This document shows, piece after piece, positions 1 through 7,422 of a DNA stretch of 10,097 nucleotides (its first letter is position 1; each line of letters starts with the position of its first letter). This DNA is from CAYPZL01 sp964415045 (GTDB taxonomy: Bacteria > Planctomycetota > Phycisphaerae > Sedimentisphaerales > Anaerobacaceae). The stretch spans positions 1 through 10,097 of the forward strand of contig CAYPZL010000194.1 of assembly GCA_964415045.1 (NCBI GenBank). The letters are read 5' to 3'. The notes below the pieces were generated by a model. It saw only the letters and a list, made by a program, of their open reading frames with translations. It had not been told where the DNA came from and did no database searches. The translations under genes and the position numbers were made by a program.

Positions 1-55
1 GGCCCAGGCCCTCCGGGGTCACCAACTTCCCGATCCCCTTTATCGTCAGATCCAT
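1..55 (-). CDS. N-terminus of a gene leaving the window to the left (unidentified; amidohydrolase-like start possible)
   Basis: The minus strand opens with ATG at 55-53 and stays open to the window edge, giving 18 codons: MDLTIKGIGKLVTPEGLG. The pattern of a short beta strand followed by G-K-L-V-T-P-E-G resembles the first strand of amidohydrolase-type enzymes such as imidazolonepropionase. Eighteen residues are too few to name it, so the product call is only an inference. A TATAAT box lies 9 bases before the ATG, while the bases directly upstream (CCGGGGGCT) offer only a poorly placed G-run as a ribosome site. A leaderless message is therefore plausible. The gene would be transcribed away from the methyltransferase operon. 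Confidence 0.45.
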   Translation of the reverse strand, partial: MDLTIKGIGKLVTPEGLG

Positions 56-64
56 AGCCCCCGG

Positions 65-70
65 ATTATA
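65..70 (-). promoter_or_regulatory. TATAAT -10 box for the leftward gene, possibly leaderless
   Basis: A perfect TATAAT on the minus strand sits 9 bases upstream of the ATG at 55. Transcription would start within a few bases of the start codon, as in leaderless genes known from Deinococcus-Thermus and Actinobacteria. No convincing -35 box is seen 16-18 bases further upstream; the sequence there is G/C-rich. Confidence 0.35.
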
Positions 71-128
71 GGGGTGTTCCCCGTGCGGTAGCCCCCCACC
101 CCAACCCTCGATCGGCTAACCTGGTTTT

Positions 129-270
129 GTGAAAGGGCGGGAGGCGAATACGGAGCCAGAGCGGCCGCTCCGGGGAAAACGGGAGGAGATCCTGCGCGTC
201 TGGGCCAAGTACGGGGCGCGCAATGCGCGGGGGAGCCGGCGCGGGCCGGGGTGATTACGAGTCCTGATTC
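129..270 (+). pseudogene. Decayed fragment resembling a minimal nucleotidyltransferase (MNT family) N-terminus
   Basis: From GTG 129 an open stretch runs to TGA at 252-254. At 177-224 it reads KREEILRVWAKYGARN, very like the helix that opens MNT-type nucleotidyltransferases (typically REEILRLA-x-x-x-GARN followed by VRVFGSVARGE). Here the RVFGSV strand that carries the catalytic Gly-Ser is missing. Codons close to ARGEP follow only after a frame shift near 231. At 253-269 the bases read like Asp-Tyr-Asp-Val-Leu-Ile (the D-x-D motif) with one base lost at about 260. The fragment thus appears to have suffered an internal deletion and at least two frameshifts, and it ends before the rest of the domain. 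MNT genes usually pair with HEPN genes in toxin-antitoxin cassettes; no HEPN remnant is visible. The assignment rests on motif recognition only. Confidence 0.45.
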
Positions 271-318
271 AGCGCATACCACCATCAAAAGTGAAGACCA
301 GACCCCGGGTTCCACAGG

Positions 319-348
319 TTGCCGCCTTCGGCCCCGGCCTGCTAATAT
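319..348 (+). promoter_or_regulatory. Candidate sigma70 promoter of the Mod-Res-cyclotransferase operon
   Basis: TTGCCG (319-324) and TAATAT (343-348) are separated by 18 bases. Each box matches the sigma70 consensus at 4 of 6 positions. The predicted start of transcription is near 355, about 40 bases before the first gene. A small GCCG/CGGC stem lies in the spacer. It is the best promoter candidate in the 5' gap, but neither box is strong. Confidence 0.4.
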
Positions 349-385
349 GGCCGTGGAGGGGCACCTCTAAGTAGCAGTGGACACC

Positions 386-398
386 GGAGACAAAATTG
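386..398 (+). promoter_or_regulatory. Ribosome binding site GGAG before the TTG start of the methyltransferase gene
   Basis: GGAG at 386-389 lies 6 bases before TTG 396-398, an ideal distance. The competing ATG at 414 has only a G5 run (398-402) at 11 bases, a longer spacing than usual. This favours the TTG start, although the ATG start would remove only six residues and the two cannot be told apart from sequence alone. Confidence 0.45.
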
Positions 399-3300
399 GG
401 GGCACTGATCAATATGAAGTCCTTTGAAAGACTTCAGAACCAGCTTCGCGAGCTGTTTCAGTTCGACTTGGCCGACTTGGACTTTGGCCTCTACCGCCTG
501 TTTCACTTGAAACGTGCCGAAATTGAAGCCTTCATCACCGACCAGCTGCCGCGTGAAGTGGATGAAGCCCTCGCTGAGGTAAGTGCTGAAGAAAGGAAGC
601 GACTAGAGGAGGAACTGGAAAGCCTCAAGGCACAAATCAAAGAACAGATTTCAGAAGATGCCATCTTGCCTACAGGTGAAATCAAGCCCGAGTACCGGCA
701 AAGCGACATCAGAGTGGTTCGCGAATTGGTGGAAAAGTACGAGCACGTTCGGACACAGCTCGAAAAAATACGGATTACCGAGGGGCATAAAGCGGAAGTA
801 TTTAACCATCTGGTCAATTTCTTCAGCCGCTACTACGAGGACGGCGATTTCATCCCCAAGCGTCGCTACGGAGCCCGAGAGAGCTATGCCGTGCCTTATA
901 ACGGCGATGAGGTCTTCTTTTACTGGGCTACTCAAGGAATGCATTACGTCAAGACCCACGAACGCTTCCGGGACTACGCCTTCAAGCTCTCAAACATGGC
1001 GGAGGAATATCGTGTACGCTTCACCCTGACCGAGGCGTCCATCCCCAAGGATAACACCAAGGGCAACCGGCGCTATTTCTTCCCACGTCCGGATCTCGCC
1101 GCCTACGACGAGAAAATCCGCGAGTTCATCTTGCCCTTCGAGTACCGCCTGCCGACGCCGGAGGAGGCGGAGCGCTATGGGACCAACAGCAAAGCCCAAG
1201 AGGCCATTCTAGAGGACAAACTCGATGCGATTCTGAAGGCTATTCCCGACAATACCCTACAGGCGCTTCTGAGCGAGCCCGTTGGTGACGGCAAAGATGA
1301 GAACGCGCCTACCGTGTTGCTCAAGCGCCTGCGCCACTTCTGTAAGCGGGACACCAGCGACTACTTCATCCATAAGGACCTGCGCGGCTTCCTGCAGCGG
1401 GAGCTCGAGTTCTACATCAAGGATCAGGTGTTGCACTTGATGGACCTTGAGGCCGACTTGGAAGCCAAGCGGCGCGTGATCCGCACGTTCAAGCGTTTGG
1501 CGGAGAAAATCATCGACTTTTTAGCCTCCATCGAGGACGTTCAGCGAACGCTCTTCGAAAAGAAGAAGTTCGTACTGGAGACCGACTATCTGATCCCGAT
1601 TAAGTATGTGCCGCGCGCGTTCTGGCCGGAGATCCTGCGAAACGAGGCGCAAGTGGCCCAGTGGCGGCATCCTGATTGGCAGATGCTGGAACCCGATGTG
1701 GACCTGTTCAATCCCGACGGGGAGATTAATGAAGCGTTCCTGGAAGCCCATCCTACCTTGCCCGTGCATACGAAGCACTTCGACCGCGAGTTCGTCCGCC
1801 GCCTGCTGGAAGCCCTACCTTTCGACGATCTCGACGAGGCGACCGATGGCTTACTGGTGCATGGAGAGAACTACCAGGCTTTGAACTTACTGTTGGAACG
1901 CTATCGGGACCAGGTGAAGTGCATCTACATTGACCCGCCGTATAACCGTGAAACTAGGAAGGATGACGACTTTCCTTACAAGGATCGTTATAAGCACTCC
2001 TCCTGGATCGCAATGATGGAGGAACGCCTACGCATAGCGTCAGACTTCTTGATGCGAAATGGCGTTTGCTTTGTCCACATTGACGAAAATGAGCAGCAAA
2101 ACCTGAAAAAGGTACTTGATCTGATCTTCCTCCCCCAAAATCGTATCGAGGAACTCATCTGGGCGCAGAATACGACGCATAGCCAATCCCCACTGTACTC
2201 TACAAACCATGAATACATTGAAGTCTATGCAAAAGATAAAACCGCCCTGAAGCAAAGCCCTGGGATGTTCCGCGAGCCGAAGCCAGGGTATGCCGAACTC
2301 ATGGCGTTGGTGGAAGAACTGAATCCGAAGTATCCCCCTATTGAAGAGGTAGAGCGAAGGATCAAAGAACTGTTTGAACGTCACATTGAGGAATACAAAG
2401 CAGAATTGAAGGCAATGGGCCTTGAATACAACGAGGAGACCAAAAAGCAAGATCCCTGGCGTGGAATCTACAACTACTGCCATGCTGAGTACCGCGACGC
2501 TTCAGGACGAATAATTACTAACGAAAAGGAGGCGTCACGTTTAGGCGCAAAGTTAATGATTTGGAGAGAAAGTGATCCTTCAGCTCCAGCACAAAAGCAG
2601 GCGGAGAGCACCAAGGATCCCAAAGATCCTAACTATCGGTTCTATCAGCCCATTCACCCTAAGACCGGAAAACCCTGTCCTCATCCAAAAACAGGCTGGC
2701 GCTGGCCGTACGATTGGCCGGACGATTCGCGCGATTCTTTTGTAAAACTCGACAAAGAGGGGCGGATCGTTTGGGGTAAGGATGAGACAAAAATCCCCCA
2801 GTACAAGCGCTTCCTCCATGAAGTGGAGACGAATATCGCGAAGTCATTCTTTTTCGATTACACAGACGGGGAAAAACAGCTCGCTGCCCTTTTTGGAAAA
2901 ACCGGCATCTTTCCAACCCCAAAGCCTACCACGATCGCCCAGCGATTTGCCCACCAAGTGTGTAGCTCAACGGACATTATGCTTGATTTCTTCGCCGGCT
3001 CCGGCACTACCGGCCATGGTGTTATTAATCTCAACCGGGAAGATGGTGGACGGCGCAAGTTCATCATGGTCGAGATGGCGGAGTACTTCGACGATGTGCT
3101 CCTCCCGCGTATTGCTAAGGTGATGTTCACACCGGAGTGGAAGGACGGCAAGCCTAAGCGTCTGCCCACGCCGGAGGAGGTGGAGCGTACCCCGCGACTG
3201 GTCAAGATCCTCCGAATCGAATCCTACGAGGATGCGCTACACAATCTGGCGGTTACCGCCGAGCGCATGGTGAGGGACGAAACGGCGCGCGAACGCGAAG

Positions 3301-3788
3301 AGGCATATAAAGATCTGGCGAGCGAGGAGGCGTATCGCCTGCGCTATTGGATCGAGTTGCCCCTACGGGAGGCCGAGACCTGCCTGCGGGCGCTAGACCT
3401 GCGCCATCCATTCAACTACACGCTCGAGGTCCTCACGGACAACGGTCCAGTGCGCAAGCCCGTGGATTTGGTGGAGACGTTCAACTACCTCTACGGCCTC
3501 CGCGTGAAGCGATATGAGACCTGGATTAACCCAGAAGATGGACGCAAGTATTGCGTAGTGAAGGCCACGGACCGGGAGAGCAAGCGCCGCGTGCTTATGT
3601 TGTGGCGCGACATGGAGGGCCTTGATCCTGAAAAGGAGCGCGCTTTCTTGGAGGCGAAGCTTGCCGAGATGGAATCCGGCGGGGAAGTGTGGGATGAGGT
3701 CCTCATTAACGGCGATGCGCCCATTCCCAGGGTGGCCTCTTTAGATCCCTTGTTCAAGAGGTTGATGATGCGGGGAGAGGCGACTTAA
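396..3788 (+). CDS. mod: Type III-like restriction-modification DNA methyltransferase (Mod), beta-class N6-adenine
   Basis: This protein of 1130 residues should transfer a methyl group from S-adenosylmethionine to adenine in a short DNA target. The catalytic motif IV, DPPY, is at residues 513-516, preceded by a GENYQALNLL segment typical of Mod proteins. The AdoMet-binding motif I, DFFAGSGTTG, is at 864-873. The order IV then I defines the beta class, and the roughly 350 residues between them should be the target-recognition domain. The first 480 residues are an extension absent from classical Mod proteins of about 650 residues. It includes a charged, probably coiled-coil stretch (about 55-95) and a block around 145-200 (FFSRYYEDGDF, PYNGDEV) that I recognise from large methyltransferases paired with helicases. 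About 250 residues follow motif I. The coding region is AT-richer between about 1930 and 2860, matching the recognition domain. The stop codon abuts the Res start, so the two are one operon. Family confidence is high; target sequence unknown. Confidence 0.95.
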   Translation: MGALINMKSFERLQNQLRELFQFDLADLDFGLYRLFHLKRAEIEAFITDQLPREVDEALAEVSAEERKRLEEELESLKAQIKEQISEDAILPTGEIKPEYRQSDIRVVRELVEKYEHVRTQLEKIRITEGHKAEVFNHLVNFFSRYYEDGDFIPKRRYGARESYAVPYNGDEVFFYWATQGMHYVKTHERFRDYAFKLSNMAEEYRVRFTLTEASIPKDNTKGNRRYFFPRPDLAAYDEKIREFILPFEYRLPTPEEAERYGTNSKAQEAILEDKLDAILKAIPDNTLQALLSEPVGDGKDENAPTVLLKRLRHFCKRDTSDYFIHKDLRGFLQRELEFYIKDQVLHLMDLEADLEAKRRVIRTFKRLAEKIIDFLASIEDVQRTLFEKKKFVLETDYLIPIKYVPRAFWPEILRNEAQVAQWRHPDWQMLEPDVDLFNPDGEINEAFLEAHPTLPVHTKHFDREFVRRLLEALPFDDLDEATDGLLVHGENYQALNLLLERYRDQVKCIYIDPPYNRETRKDDDFPYKDRYKHSSWIAMMEERLRIASDFLMRNGVCFVHIDENEQQNLKKVLDLIFLPQNRIEELIWAQNTTHSQSPLYSTNHEYIEVYAKDKTALKQSPGMFREPKPGYAELMALVEELNPKYPPIEEVERRIKELFERHIEEYKAELKAMGLEYNEETKKQDPWRGIYNYCHAEYRDASGRIITNEKEASRLGAKLMIWRESDPSAPAQKQAESTKDPKDPNYRFYQPIHPKTGKPCPHPKTGWRWPYDWPDDSRDSFVKLDKEGRIVWGKDETKIPQYKRFLHEVETNIAKSFFFDYTDGEKQLAALFGKTGIFPTPKPTTIAQRFAHQVCSSTDIMLDFFAGSGTTGHGVINLNREDGGRRKFIMVEMAEYFDDVLLPRIAKVMFTPEWKDGKPKRLPTPEEVERTPRLVKILRIESYEDALHNLAVTAERMVRDETAREREEAYKDLASEEAYRLRYWIELPLREAETCLRALDLRHPFNYTLEVLTDNGPVRKPVDLVETFNYLYGLRVKRYETWINPEDGRKYCVVKATDRESKRRVLMLWRDMEGLDPEKERAFLEAKLAEMESGGEVWDEVLINGDAPIPRVASLDPLFKRLMMRGEAT

Positions 3789-6700
3789 ATGTTTCGCCTG
3801 GAGAACTTCCTTGTCCTCAATCGCTACATGCACTATCTCTTGGGGGCGGAGGACTTCGAGTCGCTCAAGACCCTTTTACGCCCGCTTCCTGAGGGGCCGG
3901 ACGGTAGCGGGCAGAGTCATTTCTTCGGGCGGCTCGCCACCCAGCCGGAGTTGCGCATCCCGCAAGATCGCTTGGAACAATACGATCGGCGGGTGATGGA
4001 GTACGAGGCTCGGCTCCGCCTGGCGCGGCGTGACTTTCAAGGTTTCCGTTATTTCCAGTACCTCGCGCTCCTCTACACGGAGATCTTCTTGGACAAGCTG
4101 ACGGAGAATCCAACGGGCTTTCTCTCGAATCTCAATGCCTTTCTCGACGAGCTGCGTGAGCAGGAGGGTCAACTCAAAGACTTCCCGGATTTCACGCTGG
4201 ACTCCCTGCGGCGGTTGGCGTTCTTCATGGCCACCGGCAGCGGTAAGACCCTGCTCATGCACGTCAACATCTGGCAAGTGCTGCACTATCTGGAGAGGGG
4301 AGCCCATCCGGAGGCTCTGGTTCCCGGCAACGCGCCGCGGCGGCAATTCGATAATATCTTGCTCATTACCCCGAATGAGGGCCTTTCAGCCCAACATTTG
4401 GCCGAGCTGCGGGAAAGCGGCTTCGACGCGGGTTTGTTCATCGAGGATCCACACGGGCAGGGAAGCCTCTTTGGCCCCAAGGTTAAAGTCATAGAGATCT
4501 CCAAGCTGGCGGAGGAGCCTTCCCGCGAGGGGGTCAGCGTGCTCCTCGAGGAGATCGGTCCGAACAACCTCGTCATCGTGGACGAGGGACACAAGGGGAC
4601 GGGAAGCGAAGCCCGGACGTGGAAGCGTCGCCAGAAGTACTTAAGCGAGGGGGGCTTCCTGCTAGAGTACAGCGCTACCTTTGCACAAGCGATCGCCGCG
4701 GCAAGTGGGAAAGCGAAGAAGAAGCTTTGTTGGGAGTACGGTCAAGCGATCTTGTTCGACTATTCCTACGCTCACTTTTACGGGGACGGCTACGGCAAGG
4801 ACTTCGTCGTGCTCAATCTCCAAGATTCCCGCCCTGAGCAGGCTCATGAGCTCCTGGTAGGGGGGCTCCTCGTTTTCTACCAGCAGCTGTATCTCTATCG
4901 AAAAAACTTTAGTGCGTATCGCCCCTACAACATTGAGAAGCCTCTCTGGGTGCTGTTGGGGAGCAGCGTGAACGCCCTCTACACCCAGAACAAAGAGCGG
5001 CGCAGCGACGTGGCCGAGGTCGTCGCGTTCCTCAAGCGCTTTGTCGAGGATCGAGAATGGGCAGTTTCGACTATGGCCCGCATCTTATCCGGTGAAAGCG
5101 GCTTTCAGGATCGCGAGAGCGGTCAAGACCTGTTCGCTCCTCATGTCAAGTACTTGCGGGGGCTGGACCCCAATCGCCTCTACGAGCACATCCTTGCGGA
5201 GGTCTTTCACGGGAGCGGAGGGCTGGAGGTCTGGGAGCTCAAACAGGCAGAAGGTGAGCTGGGGCTGCGCCTCTCCACCGCGGAGGAGAACGCTCCTTAC
5301 TTTGGCGTCATAAACATCGGGGACGTTTCGGAGTTCAAGAAGTACCTCGCCGAGCACGTGGGAATCGAGGTCCAGGAGGACCGCTTCCGATCCTCGCAGT
5401 TCGGGCTGATAGATCATCCCGAGTCCCCTATCTACTTGCTCATCGGGGCGAAGAGGTTCATTGAAGGCTGGTCCTCCTGGCGGGTCTCTTCCATGGGATT
5501 GCTCAACGTAGGCAAGGGGAAGGGACCGCAAATTATCCAGCTCTTCGGCCGCGGTGTGCGGCTGAAAGGTAAAGATATGAGCTTAAAGCGGAGCAAAGCC
5601 TTACAAGACGGCCAGCCACCGGAGGGGCTTTCCTCATTGGAGACTTTAATGATCTTTGGTTGGAACGCGACCTACATCCAAACCTTCCGGGAGATCATGA
5701 AGCACGAGGGTATGGGCAAAGAGTTCACGTTGCGAGTCCGCAAGATGGAGCCGTGGCCTAAAGGGAAGCTTCCTGTGCCCCAACGAAAAGCTTCCTTCGA
5801 TCCTTCGGCGTGCACTTGGGAGCTGGACGCCAGCGGGCCTGACATAAAGCTCGATCTTGCACCGAAGCTAGTTACCTTGGCGACGATGGAGGATCCCGCC
5901 GGGGTGCGAGAGACGTTTGGGGAAGCGACCGACACCGAAACCGTTGACTTTTCCGAGCCACGCTATGCCCTTGTCGTGGACCGTGAAGCCCTTTATCTAG
6001 AGGCACTGGAGTACAAGCGGTTACGGGGATATGACAACTTGTACATTGCTCCCGAGGCGGTGGAAGAAGTCCTCCGCCGGCGCTGCCGTGTGGTGTTGCC
6101 CACGAGCGATCTCCACCCGGAGCGGGTGCAGCAGGTGGCCGTCCAGGTTCTGAAGCGCTACATCGATCGCTTCATGCGCATGAAGGAACGAGAAATAGAA
6201 AGTCGAAACGTCGAGCTATCTCCGTTAACTCCGGACGATCCACGCGTGCTGGAGGAATATCGCGTTAGGGTCAAGGGGAACGAGGAGCTTGTACAACAGG
6301 TTGAAGCCCTCGTTAGGCAAATCGAGGATTCTCTTCAAAAAGAATTGCCCAAATTTGATGACGGCGACCCTCTGCCCCGCCTGTACTTTGACCGCAGCTT
6401 GTTCAACCCCCTGCTCGCGGAGGGCGGGAGGGACTGGAAGGAGAACATATCTGTCTATCCACCCGCGCTGAACCGGGACGAAAGGCGCTTTATTGAGGAA
6501 CTGCGAGCCTTTTGGCGGGACCATCACCAGGATAAGTCCCTTCGGAATTTGGAGCTGTACGTCCTTCGCAACGTAGCCCGCACGGGGATCGGCCTATTTC
6601 ATCGAAGTGGTTTTTACCCGGACTTCATCCTCTGGCTGCACGACCTGAACTCCCGCACGACGCGCATCGTCTTTGTAGACCCTCACGGCCTGCATCATGG

Positions 6701-6947
6701 GGGCCTAGCCGCGAACGAGGACCGGTTTGCTGCTTTAAAAGCCTTGAGGGCTCTAAGCGAGACACCGGAATTAAAAGCAAAAAGGATCGTCCTCGACGGC
6801 TACATTCTCACACGGACACCTCTAGAGGACATTCCAGATGCCGCCGGGCGTTCAAAGGAAGAGCTGGAAAGCGAACAGCCCCTGCTCTTCATGGAAGGCA
6901 ACTACATACAGCGACTACTCAAGATTAAGAAGGTGAAAGACACTTAA
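3789..6947 (+). CDS. res: Type III-like restriction enzyme Res subunit: SF2 helicase with C-terminal PD-(D/E)xK-type nuclease
   Basis: A 1052-residue protein that should use ATP to move on DNA and cut it when the site is not methylated by the partner Mod. Helicase motifs appear in order: Walker A ATGSGKT (148-154), motif II DEGH (265-268, a variant of DEAD/DEAH), motif III SAT (295-297), and motif VI QLFGRGVR (584-591), preceded by an FIEGWSSWR segment of motif V kind. Near the C-terminus, GFYPDF (Asp 945) followed 18 residues later by VDPHG (Asp 964, His 966) fits the layout of the type III nuclease domain. However, the usual catalytic Lys of D/E-x-K is His here, so cutting activity is uncertain. 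Length is close to known Res proteins (about 970 residues). ATG follows the mod stop codon with no gap; GGAGAGG eight bases upstream, inside mod, serves as ribosome site, implying coupled translation. Confidence 0.95.
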   Translation: MFRLENFLVLNRYMHYLLGAEDFESLKTLLRPLPEGPDGSGQSHFFGRLATQPELRIPQDRLEQYDRRVMEYEARLRLARRDFQGFRYFQYLALLYTEIFLDKLTENPTGFLSNLNAFLDELREQEGQLKDFPDFTLDSLRRLAFFMATGSGKTLLMHVNIWQVLHYLERGAHPEALVPGNAPRRQFDNILLITPNEGLSAQHLAELRESGFDAGLFIEDPHGQGSLFGPKVKVIEISKLAEEPSREGVSVLLEEIGPNNLVIVDEGHKGTGSEARTWKRRQKYLSEGGFLLEYSATFAQAIAAASGKAKKKLCWEYGQAILFDYSYAHFYGDGYGKDFVVLNLQDSRPEQAHELLVGGLLVFYQQLYLYRKNFSAYRPYNIEKPLWVLLGSSVNALYTQNKERRSDVAEVVAFLKRFVEDREWAVSTMARILSGESGFQDRESGQDLFAPHVKYLRGLDPNRLYEHILAEVFHGSGGLEVWELKQAEGELGLRLSTAEENAPYFGVINIGDVSEFKKYLAEHVGIEVQEDRFRSSQFGLIDHPESPIYLLIGAKRFIEGWSSWRVSSMGLLNVGKGKGPQIIQLFGRGVRLKGKDMSLKRSKALQDGQPPEGLSSLETLMIFGWNATYIQTFREIMKHEGMGKEFTLRVRKMEPWPKGKLPVPQRKASFDPSACTWELDASGPDIKLDLAPKLVTLATMEDPAGVRETFGEATDTETVDFSEPRYALVVDREALYLEALEYKRLRGYDNLYIAPEAVEEVLRRRCRVVLPTSDLHPERVQQVAVQVLKRYIDRFMRMKEREIESRNVELSPLTPDDPRVLEEYRVRVKGNEELVQQVEALVRQIEDSLQKELPKFDDGDPLPRLYFDRSLFNPLLAEGGRDWKENISVYPPALNRDERRFIEELRAFWRDHHQDKSLRNLELYVLRNVARTGIGLFHRSGFYPDFILWLHDLNSRTTRIVFVDPHGLHHGGLAANEDRFAALKALRALSETPELKAKRIVLDGYILTRTPLEDIPDAAGRSKEELESEQPLLFMEGNYIQRLLKIKKVKDT

Positions 6948-6949
6948 CG

Positions 6950-7399
6950 ATGACTCGTTGGTATTTTGCATACGGATCTAACATGCAATCGGAGCGGTTA
7001 GCTGGGCGTATAGGTAGAACGCCAACTGAGTGGAAGCTTGGATGGTTATGTGGTTACTCACTGGTGTTCAACAAAAAGGCTAATGACGGCAGCGGGTACG
7101 CAAATATCTGTTCTCAACGTGATAGTGTGGTATATGGCGTGCTGTATGCGCTAACGGAAGATGAACTACAAAAGCTTGATCAATGTGAGGGAGTACCTCA
7201 CCACTATCGACGGATAACATTACGTGTGGAAACAAAGGAAGGCCTTCAATATGCAGAATGCTATGTTGCCGTAGAAGACAAAGTTAAAGGGGGCTTAAAG
7301 CCTCATAAGGATTACTTGCAGCATTTAATTCGAGGGGCAAAAGAATATGATCTTCCAGAAGAATACATTCTTAAACTGCGAAACGTAGAGACGCTGTAA
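6950..7399 (+). CDS. Gamma-glutamylcyclotransferase-like (AIG2/GGCT fold) protein, third gene of the restriction operon
   Basis: A complete 149-residue protein of the cyclotransferase fold. The opening WYFAYGSNM (residues 4-12) is the substrate-binding loop of the family. The catalytic glutamate is Glu 80 in LDQCEGV, and the C-terminal P-x-x-x-Y-L-x-x-L-I-x-G-A-x-E-x-x-L-P-x-x-Y pattern (118-139) is also typical. Family members release 5-oxoproline from gamma-glutamyl amines or peptides; the substrate here cannot be read from sequence. It starts 2 bases after the res stop with only a weak, distant purine stretch before it, so translation probably depends on coupling to res. Its GC content, counted on three lines at 37-47 %, is far below its neighbours, which suggests separate acquisition. 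Why such an enzyme shares an operon with a type III-like system is unknown. Confidence 0.92.
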   Translation: MTRWYFAYGSNMQSERLAGRIGRTPTEWKLGWLCGYSLVFNKKANDGSGYANICSQRDSVVYGVLYALTEDELQKLDQCEGVPHHYRRITLRVETKEGLQYAECYVAVEDKVKGGLKPHKDYLQHLIRGAKEYDLPEEYILKLRNVETL

Positions 7400-7422
7400 T
7401 CCTGAAATTAAAGGAGCTTTGC
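7400..7422. other. Convergent 23-base gap between the restriction operon and the PIN gene
   Basis: The stop codons of the plus-strand cyclotransferase gene and the minus-strand PIN gene face each other across 23 bases. The only symmetry is AAAG-GAG-CTTT (7410-7420), too weak for an intrinsic terminator. Transcripts from both sides probably overlap at their 3' ends. Confidence 0.6.

Noticed and set aside
46..315. 89-codon minus-strand frame in the 5' gap
   Set aside because: Composition is Pro/Ala/Ser-rich as in GC-rich shadow frames, it has no ribosome site or recognisable domain, and it overlaps the better-supported leftward gene start and the nucleotidyltransferase traces.
2040..2483. 147-codon minus-strand frame opposite the mod recognition domain
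   Set aside because: Phe/Leu-rich antisense reading of an AT-richer part of mod, with no ribosome site or family signature.
396..3788. Phase-variable simple repeats in mod, common in type III systems of pathogens
   Set aside because: I found no tract longer than about six A residues and no tandem tetra- or pentanucleotide repeats in the gene or its leader.
3876..4346. 156-codon minus-strand frame opposite res
   Set aside because: Mirror of a strongly supported helicase gene; no family signature of its own.
396..7399. BREX or DISARM system
   Set aside because: No PglZ, BrxC, BrxL, DrmA or DrmB-like protein is present; motifs and gene order fit a type III-like Mod/Res pair. Additional genes outside the window cannot be excluded.
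7410..7420. AAAG-GAG-CTTT as bidirectional terminator
   Set aside because: Four A/T-rich pairs and no T-run; too unstable to act as a terminator.
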